64,000 nt of DNA from Miscanthus floridulus (GCF_019320115.1 NC_089588.1:113770733-113834732), one strand, 5' to 3'; shown: positions 20,713 through 32,700, numbered from the stretch's first letter. Numbers and translations are program-made. Notes: generated from the letters alone by a model not told the origin.

Positions 20713-21880
20713 TTAGGGATAAAAACGACGTAGCTGTTCTATGTTCCAAGCGTTGGTAAAGACTTCGCCCTTCTCGTTGGCCAGCTTGTAGGTCCCGGGC
20801 TTCAGCACTTGGGCGATGATGTACGGTCCTTCCTATGGCGGGGTCAGCTTGTGGCAACCCTTGTTGCTCTGTGCTAGCCTCAACACCAGGTCGCCTACCT
20901 TCAAGTCTCGGCCTCGGACGCGTCGGGCCTGATAGCGCCGCAGGCTCTGCTGGTATTTGGCCGAGTGTAGTAGCGCGACATCTCGGGCTTCCTCCAGTTG
21001 ATCAAGGGCGTCCTCTCGGGTGGTGTGGTCACTTTGTTCGTTATAGGCTTGCAGCTTCGGGGAACCATATTCCAAGTCGGTGGGGAGGATGGCCTCGGCC
21101 CCATAGACTAGGAAGAAAGGCGTGAATCCCGTGGCTCGGCTTGGAGTGTTCCTCAGGCTCCAAATGACCGACGGGAGTTCGGCGAGTCATTTCTTGCCAA
21201 ACTTTTTCAACCGGTTGTGAATCCTTGGCTTGAGGCCTTGTAGGATCATGCCGTTGGCATGCTCTACTTGGCCGTTGGTCCTTGGGTGTCCTACGGCCGA
21301 TCAGGCCACACGGATGTAGTGGTCGTCGCAAAACGTCAGGAACTTTTTGCCGATGAACTGCATCCCGTTGTCGGTGATGATGGTGTTGGGGACCCCAAAC
21401 CTGTGGATAATGTCAGTGAAGAACAGCACCGCCTGCTCGGATTTGATTCGATTGATCGGGCGAGCCTCGATCCATTTGGAGAACTTGTCGATTGATACCA
21501 ATAGATGGGTGAAGCCCCCGAGGGCCTTCTGCAGAGGCCCGACCATGTCGAGCCCCCACACGGCGAACGGCCACGTGATGGGGATTGTTTGCAGGGCCAG
21601 GGCCGGGAGATGTGTCTGCCGGGCATAGTACTAGCATCCTTCGCAAGAGCGTACTAGCTTGGTAGTGTCGGCCACTGCCGTCGGCCAGTAGAACCCATGG
21701 CGGAAAGCGTTCCCTACGAGCGTCCGAGGCGCCGCATGGTGCCCGCAGGCGCCTGCGTGTAAGTCCCAAAGCAGGGCTTGGCCCGCCTCGGCACTGATAC
21801 ACCGTTGGAGGACACTTGAGGGAGTTCGCCTGTACAATTCGTCATTGTAGAGGGCGTAGGTCTTGCCTCGGCGCGCAAAC
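20713..21880 (-). pseudogene. Integrase, Tat element 2
   Basis: Zinc-binding N-terminus around HAGACGHHAAPRTL ... CEGC (His-His-Cys-Cys), core with Asp in GLDMVGPL, Asp in TDNGMQF and Glu in NGQVEHAN, then a C-terminus ending WNIEQLRRFYP with TAA at 20713-20715. It would insert element DNA into the host genome. Stops: TAG 21631-21633, TGA 21301-21303, TGA 21187-21189, TAG 20833-20835. The catalytic triad itself is preserved. Confidence 0.88.
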
Positions 21881-22079
21881 CGTCGCGCTTCGGTTCTGTC
21901 GTCAGAAAGCTCCCCCCGATCAAGCCAATCGAGGAACGGGACTCGCCAATCCGCGTTCTGATCAGTCTGCGGAGGTTCGGCGTTGACTTCCATGACCTCA
22001 GGCTCGGTCGAGGAGGTCTCGGCAGCAGAGGGGGCGTCGAGCTTTGCTGTGGGTTCCACAGGTGGGCCCCCCTCTGTTG

Positions 22080-22518
22080 CCGAGGTGTAGCCAATGGAAG
22101 GTTTGTGGAGGTCTCTGGCGAAGACGTTCGGGGGGACCGGGGCCCGCGCCGAGGCCATCTTTGCCAGCTCATCAGCGGCCTCATTGTATTTCCGTGCGAC
22201 GTGGTTTAGTTCGAGGCCGTCAAACTTGTCTTCTAGGCGACGTACCAATTTGCAGTAAGCCTCCATTTTGGGGTCGAGACAATTTGACTCCTTCATCACC
22301 TGATCTATGACGAGCCTCGAATCGCCTCGGACGTCGAGGCGCCGTGCCCCAAGTTCGATGGCGACTTGCAAGCCGTTGATGAGGGCCTCGTACTCTGCCG
22401 CGTTGTTGGAGGCGGCGAAATGGAGCCGCACCATGTAGTGCATGTGTACTCCGAGGGGCAAGATGAAGAGCAAACCCGCGCCTGCCCCGGTCTTCATCAG
22501 GGATCCGTCGAAGTACAT
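22080..22518 (-). pseudogene. Second (plant-type) RNase H, Tat element 2
   Basis: MYFDGSLMKTGAGAGLLF, NAAEYEALINGLQVA and VRGDSRLVIDQV supply the DEDD-type metal ligands; a later YNEAADELAKMA helix follows. Open as one frame with the integrase zinc domain (21631-22518). It follows the Ty3-type RNase H, separated only by a TAG at 22522-22524 in place of Trp. Confidence 0.88.
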
Positions 22519-22521
22519 GGT

Positions 22522-22830
22522 CTAGCACTCTGTCTGAATTTGAGTAGGTGGCAGTTGGGTATCTGTCCATTCAGCCACGAAATCGGCCAAGACCTGAGAC
22601 TTGATCGCTTTTCGAGGCGCAAAGGTCAAGGTTTCCCCCATAAGCTCGACAACCCATTTGGCTATCCTGCCCGAGGCCTCCCGGTTGTGAACTATCTCGC
22701 CCAGGGGAAAAGATGATACCACAGTCACTGGGTGTGACTCGAAGTAGTGACGCAGTTTGCGCCGGGCCAGGACCACGGCGTAGACCAGCTTCTGGATATG
22801 GGGGTAGCGTGCTTTGGTCTCGGAGAGCAC
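22522..22830 (-). pseudogene. Ty3-type RNase H, Tat element 2
   Basis: LVYAVVLARRKLRHYFESH, then GRIAKWVVELMGETLTFAPR and ADFVAEWTD. In Tat elements this ancestral RNase H is thought to have decayed after gain of the second domain. Joined to reverse transcriptase upstream (stop at 22882-22884). Confidence 0.85.
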
Positions 22831-22881
22831 CTCGCTGATGAAATAAACAGGTCGTTGGGTGGGCAGAGTATGCCCCTCTTC

Positions 22882-23952
22882 CTACCTCTCTACCACTACG
22901 GCAGCGCTGACCACTTGGGTCGTTGCGGCGACGTAGAGTAAGAGGGTCTCGTCCATGGCCGGAGGTATCAGGACGGGAGGATTCGTGAGCAGTGCTTTGA
23001 GTCTGTCGAGGGCTTCTTCGGCCTCGGGAGTCCAAGAAAAACGCTCGGATTTTCTCAAGAGTCGGTACAGAGGCAAACCTTTTTCGCCGAGGCGCGAGAT
23101 GAAGCGGCTCAGGGCCGCAAGGCATCCCATGACCCTCTGTACTCCCTTGAGGTCTCTGATTGGTCCCATGCCAGTTATGGCCGAGATCTTCTCTGGGTTG
23201 GCTTCAATGCCGCGTTCCGAGACTATGAATCCCAAGAGCATGCCTCGAGGGACCCCGAACACACACTTCTCGAGATTGAGCTTGATGCCCTTCTCTCTTA
23301 GGCATTTGAAGGTTATCCTCAAGTCATCGACGAGACCCTCGGCCTTTCTGGTCTTGACCACGATGTCGTCTACGTAGGCCTCGACGGTCCGCCCAATGTT
23401 GTCGCCAAAGACCTAGGTCATGCACCGCTGGTACGTGGCACCTGCGTTTTTTAGGCCGAAGGGCATCGTCACGTAGCAGTACATGCCGAATGCTGTGATG
23501 AAAGAAGTCGCGAGCTGATCGGACTCTTTCATCTTGATTTGATGGTAACCAGAGTACGCATCAAGGAAGGACAGGGTCTCGCACCCTGCAGTGGAATCAA
23601 CGATTTGATCGATTCGAGGTAATGGGAAGGGGACCTTTGGACAGGCTTTGTTCAAACCGGTGTAGTCTACACACATCCTCCATTTCCCATTTTTCTTTTT
23701 GACTAACACGGGGTTAGCCAACCACTCTGGGTGGGACACTTCCTTGATGAACCCGGCCGCCAAGAGTTTCGGTATCTCCTCACCGATGGCCCTACGCTTT
23801 TCCTCGTCGAAGCGGCGCAGGCGTTGCCTCGTAGATCTAGATCCGGCCCGGATGTCCAGGGCGTGCTCGGCGACCTCCCTTGGTATGCCCGGCATGTCCG
23901 AGGGACTCCATGCGAATATGTCGGCGTTCGCACGGAGAAAGTCGACGAGCAC
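22882..23952 (-). pseudogene. Reverse transcriptase, Tat element 2
   Basis: Palm blocks WRMCVDYTGLNKACPKVPF, FLDAYSGYHQIKM, FGLKNAGATYQR and the catalytic AYVDDIVVKT (about 23370), then LGFIVSERGIEANPEKI of the thumb and connection. One TAG at 23413-23415 splits the domain just before YVDD, one TAG at 23959-23961 precedes it and one at 22882-22884 follows. Confidence 0.92.
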
Positions 23953-23958
23953 GGCTTC

Positions 23959-24655
23959 CTATTTGATGTCGAGGGTGGCGCTGATCCTCAGCGCTCGGTC
24001 GTCGGGGCAGGCGGGGTCGACCGGGATGAGTTTGATGGCCTCGGCAGGCTCGAACGCCCCCGCGCGACACTTAGAGTCAGGCACCTCGCCACTGAGTTGG
24101 TCGAGGTGGGCGATGAGGGTCTCGGCCTCAGCAAGAGCCTCGTCGTACTCGATGCATTCAACGTCGCAGTCGTATGCATGTTCGTACGTGGACTCAATCA
24201 TGATGACACCGCTAGGGCCTGGCATCTTGAGCTTAAGGTAGCTATAGTTGGGGACTGCCATGAACTTGGCGTAGCACGGCCGCCCCAGAATGGCGTGGTA
24301 GGCTCCACCGAACCCGACTACCTCGAAGGTAAGGACTTCCTTGCGGTAGTTGGAGGGGGTGCCGAAGTAGACGGGAAGGCCGATGCGCCCGAGGGGTCGC
24401 GTGCGCTTCCCTGGCACGATGCCGTGGAAGGATGCGACGTCGCCTCGGAGCCTCGACCGGTCGATCTCCAAGAGCTCCAGGGTGTTGGCGTAGAGGATGT
24501 TGAGGCCGCTGCCTCCGTCCATCAACACCTTGGAGAGTCGGGTGTTGCCGACGATCGGGTCGACAACCAGTGGGTACTGCCCGGGATTCAGAACATGGTC
24601 AGGGTGGTCATCTTGATCGAAGGTGATCGCCTCTCGAGACCAGTCGAGGTACTGG
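23959..24655 (-). pseudogene. Aspartic protease, Tat element 2
   Basis: Active site VLMDGGSGLNILYA (about 24517), flap and ILGRPCYAKFMAVP block. It is one frame off from gag: the change falls in a run of C at about 24655 (one base missing), while the flanking sequence stays homologous. It releases mature proteins from the polyprotein in the living family. Confidence 0.85.
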
Positions 24656-27120
24656 GGGTGGCCACCTTGACCGAGAAGACTTCTCGGCGTTCCCTCTTGC
24701 GCTGCCGCGCCGTAAGGCATGCCGAGGGCCCACCGAAGATCATGAAGGCGTTGCGTACCTCGGGGAACCCGTCGTCCTTGTCCTCGTCCCGGTCGCCAGC
24801 GCCCTTCTGCTTGGCGTCGTCGTCGGGAAGCCCGAGCCTGGCGTAGTAACGCCGCAGCATGGTGCAATCCTCGAGAGCGTGCTTGACCGGGCCCTGGTGG
24901 TAAGGGCAGGGTTTCTTGAGCATGTCGTCGAAGGGCCTAGGGCCTTTGAAGCCTCGGGGGTTCTTGCGTTCTGTGGCCGCGACCAGATCAGCCTCCAGGA
25001 CCTCCTGCTTCCCTAGGCGCTCCTTTTTCTTTCTCTTGGGGAGGTGGGAGGCTGAGGCCTCGGGGGCCTCGTCCCTCCACTTACCCTTGGTGTCGGTGTC
25101 GGGGAAGATGGCTCCAACAGCCTCTTCACCCGAGGCGAAGCTGGTGGCGATGTCAAGGAGCGCGGCAGCAGAGCGCGGCACATTCCGACCTAACTCTCGA
25201 ACCAAGTCCCGACAAGTGGTGCCGGAGAGGAAAGCCTGGACGATCTCCGAGTCGCCGACGCTGTGCAACTCGGTGCACTGTTTGGAGAAGCGCCGGATGA
25301 AGTCCCAGAGAGACTCGTCCGGCTTCTGGCGACAGCTCTTAAGATCCCAGGAGTTCCCAGGGCGCATGTATGTGCCCTGGAAGTTCCCGACGAAGACCCT
25401 AACCAAATCGCGCTAGTCGTGAATTTGCGAGGGAGGAAGGTGCTCGAGCCAGGCTCGCGCTGAGTCTAACAAGAGCAAGGGGAGGTTGCGGATGATGAGC
25501 AGGTCATCGTCCGCGCCACCTAGCTGGCAGGCCAGGCGGTAATCGGCAAGCCAGAGTTCAGGGTTGGTCTCGCCGCTGTACTTCGCGAGATTGGCTGGTT
25601 GCCGGAACCGGACGGGGAAAAGAGCAGCGCGGATGGCCCTGCTGAAGACCCGGGGGCCTGGCGGTTCAAGGGAAGGACTGTGGTCCTCCCCGCTATCGTA
25701 GCGACCGCCTCGGTGTGGGTGGTAGCCCCGAGCGGGCCCCTCGTTGTCGTGGCGTCGTCGCCTGCTGACCACCTCATGGTCTCCCTGTACCTCGCGCCGA
25801 TTGCCGAGGCGATCCAGAAGCACGGGGACCCTGTGGGCTATTGGCGCTCGGTCGGGCTCGGGACGAGCCGGGGCTTCCCTGTCCTGCCGAGGCGGTGCCG
25901 TGGGCAGGTTCGAGGCGCCCCTGTGTCGTCGGGAGGCGGAACTCTCGGCCTGCTGAACCGCAGCGGTCTCTAGGAGATCCCGGAGCTCGCCGCGGACCCG
26001 CCTCCCCTCCGTGGTAGAAGGCTCGGGCATTGCGCAGACTAGCATTGCCGCAGCCGCGACGTTCTGGCTAGCGCGAATGAAGACTGGGGGTTGCTCACTC
26101 CCCTCGTCGTCATGGATGCGGTGATGCACATCGCGGGCCCTCCGTCGGGCTCCCCCGCCATCGCCGCGACCTCGCTGTTCCTGTTCGAGAGTCTCGAAGC
26201 TGCTGCAGAAGGAGTTGGTCTTGTTCGACCCTGGCCTGGAGCTCACGGAGCTGTTCTAGGTCTGGGCGCTGAGGTCGCGCAAGAGCGACGTTCTCATTTT
26301 GTGCGGCCGGCACGATGGCGCGTGGAGGTGTGGCGGCACCCGCACCTGGGCGAAGCGGGGAACGACTACCTGCCCCCTCGTCCTCTTCGCCCGCCCACGG
26401 CATCCCGAGCCCGACGTGAAAACACTCGCGAGTGGGGTCATAAGTGCCTTCGTCGTCGGAATCGGAGTAGCCGAAGCAGTAGTCGCTTGCGGCCAAGAAC
26501 TGGCGCAAAGCCCCAGGGTCATGGAGCCCGGAGAAATCCACTCCGGGCCATGCCTCGTCCTCATCCGAGGGGTCGGCATGGGTGCTCAGGTCGAGACCGA
26601 AGCGCAGGCGACGTTCCGAGGGATGCTCGTGAGCGGCAGTGTAAGCGTAGGCGTAAGAGGCGGCGACATTTCTCAACCCAAAGGGGTATGAGGATGGTGC
26701 CGTCGCCAGATTCTGCCCCGCCGCGGTCGGTTCTTCAGGGAGTGGTGGAGCGGAGCTTGACGACTGGGCATCGCCGCGTGCCATCGGCGATTTTCCTTTG
26801 TCCAAGCTCAGGCTAGACAGGTCTCCAGCCAGGGACCCTGTGCCAACAGCTGGTCGTAGGATATCGGCGGGGGGTGGCGTGTCGCCCCGGATTCGCGTAG
26901 CGTCGGGGTGGCCTTGCTCGTGTCGTGCCTGGCGAGCGCGGCGAGAGCGGCCGCCTGGGCGCCGCCTGCGCCTGGGCTGCCGGTGCGTAACTTCATCGTC
27001 GGACGGTGGGGCTCGAGGAGTGAGGAGTACCATGTCGTACTCATGCCCTAGAGACATGAACTCTAGGCTCCCGAACCAAACCACGATGCCGAGACGCAAT
27101 GGTCGTACGGGGTCTGCCAT
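24588..27120 (-). pseudogene. Gag, Tat element 2
   Basis: ATG at 27118-27120 (MADPVRPLRLGIVVWFG). An Arg- and Asp/Glu-rich N-terminus (to 26110) is followed by a frame change near 26200, then a linker and the capsid core (FRQPANLAKYSGETNPELWL ... AWLEHLPPSQIHD). A TAG at 25413-25415 (Trp expected) interrupts it, and the core continues to 25230. The nucleocapsid knuckle is CPYHQGPVKHALEDC, Cys-X2-His-X5-His-X4-Cys. Gag packages element RNA into particles. Confidence 0.85.
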
Positions 27121-27160
27121 CCGAAACCTGCTGGGATGACGAAACTGACACGCAGAGGCC

Positions 27161-27178
27161 CTTACCTGGCGCGCCAAC
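27161..27178 (-). other. Primer-binding site, Tat element 2
   Basis: Minus strand GTTGGCGCGCCAGGTAAG directly follows the 5' LTR; matches element 1 at 8891-8906. tRNA not assigned. Confidence 0.7.
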
Positions 27179-28599
27179 TATCGGCGTTTCGGACCGGGGG
27201 GTCCTCAACCAACCAGTGAATTTGTTCTGCGTGCTCCCAATTCCGGATGGTGATGCAAAGAGACACAAGGTTTATACTGGTTCAGGCAATCGAGGCCCTA
27301 CGTCCAATCTGAGAGGTCGATCTTGTATTACTTGCACCGAAGTGCTCGTAGTAGAGGGTTACAAGCTAAGGGAGAGAGGGACCTAGTCCCAGGTCTCGGC
27401 AAGGTGTCATGCGGGCCGCTTGAGGCGTTGCTCTCAGGCGGTAGGGATGTGCGCGTGTGTGTGTTACAAGGTATTCTCCTTTTTCCTAAAACGGCCCAAG
27501 TCCTCTCCTTTTATAGCCTAAAGGGAGGACAAGGACGGTACATGAGCTAACTATACGGTGTCGTGTGAACAGAGGCGGCGTGTCCGGGCCCTGTAGCTTG
27601 TTTCTGTGGCGTCGTGGTCGTCGGAGTGGTCTGTCCTTGGAGCACTGGGGCGGCGTGGTCATCCCATCAGATCCTGTGCGTCGTGGGAGCCCCGGGACTG
27701 CCTCGGAGTGGGTGCGGCGGTGAACGTGCAAGCCACTGTGGACGGACCGTGTGCGAGGCCGAGACTTGGTCGGTGCCGAGGCTGCACCGCGGTGGAGGGG
27801 TCTCGGCAGGCGCGAACCCCAAGATAACCGAGACCTTGGTGTACAGTGCCGAGGCCTCGAGTGGGCGGCTGATCGTGGGCACAGCGTTAGGACACAGTGG
27901 CCGGTAATCTCCGCCGTACCCTGTCCCAACCGGTATGGCGCTGATCGTGGACACAGCGTTAGGACACAGTGGCCGGTAATCTCCGCCGTACCCTATCCCA
28001 GCCGGTATGGCGCTGATCGTGAACACAGCGTTAGGACACAGTGGCCGGTAATCCCCGCCGTGCCCTGTCCCGGCCGGTATGGCGCTGATGTTACCTCGGG
28101 TCCCGTCGGCCATTCTGTGGCATTGAGCCATCGTCCGGCTGAGATTGCGGGAGTGGTTGAAGCATTAATGAGACATGACGCGCTGTCTGGAGGGTCGGTC
28201 GAGGCGGGGGGTGACGGGCTGCGGACGACCCGACCTCGAGCGACACGGAGAATGAGGCCTCGCGCGAGACGAAGATCGGGCTCCCTGCCGAGGCCTCGCG
28301 CGAGACGCCTCGCGCGATACGGAGAATGCACCCCCTGCCGAGGCCTTCCGTGGAGAGCCTCGGACGAGACGGAGACGGCGTTCCCTGCCGAGGCCTTCCC
28401 TGGAGAGCCTCGCGCGATGCGGAGTTTGTGTCAGGATGCCGAGACCTCCTGCTCGAGGCTCGAGGGGAGGAGGAGGAGGACCCAGTGGGCTCGGTCGTGG
28501 CGGGTGAGGGGCCAACGGCTTATCTTCTAGCTTTATTTTTTAGATGGGACTTTAGCGACCCATTTTTGCTTGGGGTACCCCGTTCTAAGGTACCCGACA
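27179..28599 (-). repeat. 5' LTR of Tat element 2
   Basis: Pairs with 12705-14124. The inner terminus reads TATCGG where the other LTR has TGTCGG, a single change in the conserved TG. TATA on the minus strand at about 27508-27518; three 72-bp units at 27870-28090. Confidence 0.95.
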
Positions 28600-28604
28600 A
28601 ACGT
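28600..28604. repeat. Target-site duplication (right), Tat element 2
   Basis: AACGT, identical to 12700-12704. Confidence 0.95.
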
Positions 28605-28665
28605 GCATACAAATTCGAGTACAAGCCAAAACAAATGAATCACGCTATGATATCACAGGACCTAC

Positions 28666-28759
28666 TTTGATCATTTGTCGGAAGCCTCTTGACACAAGGA
28701 ACACATCGATATTATTGGATTTTAACTTCTTAATTAAATCAGCCATTCCAGGAGAAATC
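28666..28759 (-). CDS. PSP: Phosphoserine phosphatase exon 4
   Basis: Acceptor TTTGTAG, donor GTAGGT. Reads ISPGMADLIKKLKSNNI, then FLVSRGFRQMIK. The family has SGG at the phosphate-binding Ser loop; here the first Gly is Arg (AGA), consistent with a G-to-A change. The exon sits only 67 bp from the end of Tat element 2. Confidence 0.88.
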
Positions 28760-29050
28760 CTACAAACCAAAAGACAGTTCTATTGATAATCTTGTGAGTG
28801 GACCAATGAACTGTACAATGCTGGTTTGTAAGTAGAAACACAATAGTTAACAATATTGCAATGCGGGGAAAACAATGTTGAGTGAGTTCTCTCTTGGTTT
28901 ATTATTGTATTTAGGGAAATCTTAGGGCACTACAATAAAAGGCATAAGGCAAACTGCCCAAATGATAATTCTGTGGTTGGCTGTACAGATTTAAAGTACA
29001 AACTCTACTTTTTTTTGTTACTAATTACTAATTACTTTTTCTTTGCACAG
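28760..29050. other. Phosphatase intron 3 sequence outside the transposon
   Basis: AT-rich intron sequence between exon 4 and the copia insertion; nothing else seen. Confidence 0.7.
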
Positions 29051-29055
29051 AGTTA
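29051..29055. repeat. Target-site duplication (left), rearranged copia element
   Basis: AGTTA before TGTTAG; same as 36252-36256. Confidence 0.88.
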
Positions 29056-29561
29056 TGTTAGAACTGTAGGAACACTGGGATCATAGATCTAGCCATAGAC
29101 TGATTCTATTCGGCATAAAATAGACGTTGTACATCCTAGTGCATGTAAAACTAAAGAGACAGAGAGAGAAGGGGGAAAGGTACCGAACCTGACACGACAG
29201 AGGGGGAGGGTTCGGAGGCCGTCATCGGGTTCGTTGATGTAGTCTGCGCACAGGCAGCGACGGTTGGGGAAGACGTGTCGGAGATGCGGTGCCGGCGGTG
29301 AAGATGACGACGGCGCAGTGCTGTGGCGGAGATACTTCCCGTCACTAGCTGCGCCCCTCACTTAGATCGGGTTTAGGGTTTGTCGGTGGGGAGGTCGGCT
29401 CAAGTCAACCTCGTGATAAGAGCCGCCGGCCCCCAACTCATTTTATAGCGTAGGGTGACAGGGGCCCTCCAGCCATGGTGGGCTGGGCGCCCCCGATCAG
29501 GGCGCAAATCAAAGGACCAACTGGGCCGTTGGGTCCAGTTAGGTTAGAGATCAATCTAACA
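29056..29561 (-). repeat. 3' LTR of the rearranged copia element
   Basis: 506 bp with TGTTAG ... CTAACA ends. Minus-strand TATA (CTATAAAATG) at about 29440. On the element strand it is preceded by the purine tract AAAGGGGAGAT (29562-29575). Confidence 0.88.
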
Positions 29562-29739
29562 ATCTCCCCTTTGATCTCTTTTCATCTTTCACTTTCATAT
29601 CATTTACTTTTGTTCATTCCATTACAGATTAGCGCATAGAGCATGTCTCATCGTCATGGTCCATTGCCGATAGATTTAACAGCTACAACACACTACTCTG
29701 TTCTGAAACAGATACTTATCTTTGGGCCTTTTTTTGTCC

Positions 29740-31623
29740 AGGAATTATAGGCTTTCCCTTAAACCCATGCCGGCTACATGTTCTCTGAACACATTGGGTG
29801 GTAAGCCTTTTCTAAGCGGATCCGCGAGCATCTTTATTGTACTTATATGCTCAAGACTTATGACTTGATCCCGAACTTTATCTTTTATAACATAATACTT
29901 TATGTCAATGTGTTTGACAGCACCACTTGACTTATTGTTGTGAGCATACTATACTGTCGGATTCTTATCGCAGTATAACTTTAGTGGTCTATGATGTCGT
30001 CAACCACCTTCAAACCGGGTATGAGCTTTTTTAACCAGTTCACCTGCCCTGCTGCCTCATAACACGCTACAAACCTACAAACTCGGCATACATTGTGGAC
30101 GATATAGTGACGGTTTGCTTCGAGCTTTTCTATGAAATAACTCCCCCTGCGAGAGTGAATACATATCCAGACGTGGATTTTCTATCATCTCCCGCATAAT
30201 TAGAATATGAATACCCCACTATATGGAGTGAATCAGATATTCTATACGTCATCATGAGGCCTTTTGTTCCTTGCAAATAACGCAAGACTTTCTTTACCAA
30301 TTTTCAGTGTTCTATTCCAAGATTGCTCTAGAATCTGCCAAGTAACCCGGTAACAAATGCCAAGTCAGGGCGCGTGCATACTTGAGCATATTGCAAGCTT
30401 ACGACAGCTGAAGCATATGGAACCACTTTCATTTGATCGATCTCATATTGGTTCCTGGGCATTGAAAATCCCCATATCTGTCGCCCTTGACTATAGTAGC
30501 AGGTAAGGGACTACATTTGTGCATACTGAATTTATTTAAGATCCTTTCTATGTATACCTTATGTGACAGTCCTAATACCCCTTTACTTCTATCTCGGTGA
30601 ATCTCGATTCCTAGAACGAATGAAGCTTCACTAAGATCTTTCATATCAAATTTTGAGGACAAAAACTTCTTTATCTCTAGTAGTAGACTGACATCACTAC
30701 TAGCAAGTAAGATATCATCCACATACAGGACAAGGAAGATAAACTTCCCATTCTTAAACTTTGTATAGACACAATTGTCCTCCACATTCTCTTTAAACCC
30801 AAAATTCTATATTGTCTGATCAAACTTCAAGTACCACTGTTTGAAGCTTGTTTTAATCCATAAATTGATTTCTTTAGGCGGCATCCCATTCGTTCTTTTC
30901 CTTCCATGACAAAACCTTTCGGTTGTGCCATGTAAATATTTTCCTCCAAGTCTCCGTTGAGATATGTCATCTTTACATCCATCTGATGTAATTCTAGATC
31001 GTAATTTGCCACTAATGTCATTATGATTCTGAAGGAATCCTTACATGAGACTGAAAAAAGGTCTTATTTTAATCAATCCCTTCTCTTTGCGTAAAGCCTT
31101 TTGCCACAAGTCGAGCTTTATATCTCTCTATATTCTCTTGAGAGTCAAGTTTTCTTTTATAGACCCATTTACAGCCTACTGTTTTGACTCCTTTAGGAAT
31201 TATCTCCAAATCCCAAACTTTATTAGCATTCATAGATTTCATTTCATCTTCCATGGCCTCAAGCCACTTTGATGAATGATCACTTCTCATGACTTCTTCA
31301 AATGAAGTGGTATCATCCTTCATTTGAAATTTCTCAGTGTTGTACACTTCATACTCAGCAGGAATAGCTGATTTTCTAACTCTTTGAAACCTTATAGGGG
31401 CCTCCACATTTGGCACATCTTCTGTTTGAGGCTGTTGTTGCTCCCCCTCATTTGTGACAATAGGTTCTATAGGATCCTGAAGAATAGGTTCCTCATCATT
31501 ATTCATTGTTGCCATAGGCGGGATAACAATAGGTGCTGGCACCATAGTGTCTTGCACTATCGGTGCAGCGACAACAGGTAGTGAGAAAAATGACTCATGA
31601 ATCATCGGAGTGGGTGCATACAC
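29740..31623 (-). pseudogene. Copia reverse transcriptase and RNase H, decayed
   Basis: Reverse transcriptase starts with the KSIPAEYEVYNTE linker and CKWVYKRKLDSQENIERYKA at 31069-31623. It continues with LNGDLEENIYMAQPKGF (30827-31021) and the catalytic LYVDDILLASS (about 30720). RNase H remnants include DDRKSTSGYVFTLAGG and SKQTVTISSTMYAEF (29740-30250). Stops and frameshifts separate the blocks. Confidence 0.88.
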
Positions 31624-31639
31624 CCGCTTCTCTTTAAGG

Positions 31640-32700
31640 TCAATTTCTCAAACTACCATGCCCCCCCCTTATCATCTCATCCTCTAGAAAAACAGCGTGT
31701 CTCGTTTCCACAAACTTTGTATGTCTATCTGGACAGTAGTAACGAAAATCTTTTGACTTTTCTATGTAGCCAATGAAATGACAACTCACTGTTTTAAGAT
31801 CTAGCTTCCCAATGTTCGAGTTAAATACTTTAGCCTCAGCAGGGCTCCCCCCACACACGCAAATGGTTTAGTGAGGGTACTCTTACTGTCCACAACTCAT
31901 ACGGTGTTTTGGGCACCGACTTACTTGGTACTCTATTGAGAATATGAATGGCGGTTTTTAACGCCTCCATCCACAGGCTCAATAGTAAAGTGGAGTAACT
32001 TATCATACTACGCACCATATCCATCCGTGTACGATTGCGTCTTTCAGCTACTCCATTCTGCTGAGGTTCGCCCGGTGTAGAATACTGGGCTATTATGTCA
32101 TTCTACTGTAAGAACCTTGCAAAAGGTACAGAAATTTGGCCATATGGGGTATGCCGACCGTAGTACTCCCCTCCACGGTCGGACCTGACTATCTTAATCT
32201 TTAAGTCGTATTGGTTTTCAACTTCTGCCTTGAATATCTTAAATTTATCCAATGCTTCTGTTCTTTCTTTGATTGGATAAATATAGCCATAATGGGAGTA
32301 ATCATTTTTGAATGTTATGAATGAATCATAACCATCCACACTCTTTACAGAAAAGGGATCACAGATGTCTGCGTGAATAATCTATAGAATTCTTATGCTT
32401 CATTTGGCATTTTTCTTAATTTTCTTTACATACTTTCCTTTTATACAATCTCTGCATTGTTCTAAATCTGAGAGCTCTAATGGAGGAAGAATATCATTCT
32501 TAACTAGTCTTTCTATTCTCCCCCTCGAAATATGGCCTAAACGACAGTGCCATAATTTCGATAACGCATCGTGAGCTCTCTTTCGTTTTCTGTTTACATC
32601 CGCAGACGAGGATACATTCACATTGTCGCACGCAACATTCCCATTATCGCATACAACATTCACATCATCACGTAGTGATAACAAATAAAGCTCATTTTGT
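31640..32700 (-). pseudogene. Copia integrase and pre-integrase (GAG_pre-integrs) domain
   Basis: LWHCRLGHISRGRIERLV and CRDCIKGKYVKKIKK give the His-His-Cys-Cys zinc domain (32400-32684). The core shows IVRSDRGGEYYG (catalytic Asp) and [17 protein letters not shown]. Broken by stops at about 32390, 32100 and 31860. Confidence 0.85.

Larger units (their letters stand above)
12705..28599 (-). mobile_element. Complete Tat-lineage Ty3/gypsy retrotransposon (element 2), 15.9 kb
   Basis: Bounded by LTRs of 1420 and 1421 bp and the 5-bp duplication AACGT. From the right: 5' LTR, primer site, gag, protease, reverse transcriptase, Ty3-type RNase H, plant-type RNase H, integrase; then, on the opposite strand, a multi-exon gene, a duplicated repeat region, a purine tract and the 3' LTR. 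About ten substitutions are visible in the first 300 bp of the LTR pair, so the insertion is not very recent. Nine stops interrupt the gag-pol reading path. It sits in intron 4 of the phosphatase gene. Confidence 0.95.
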
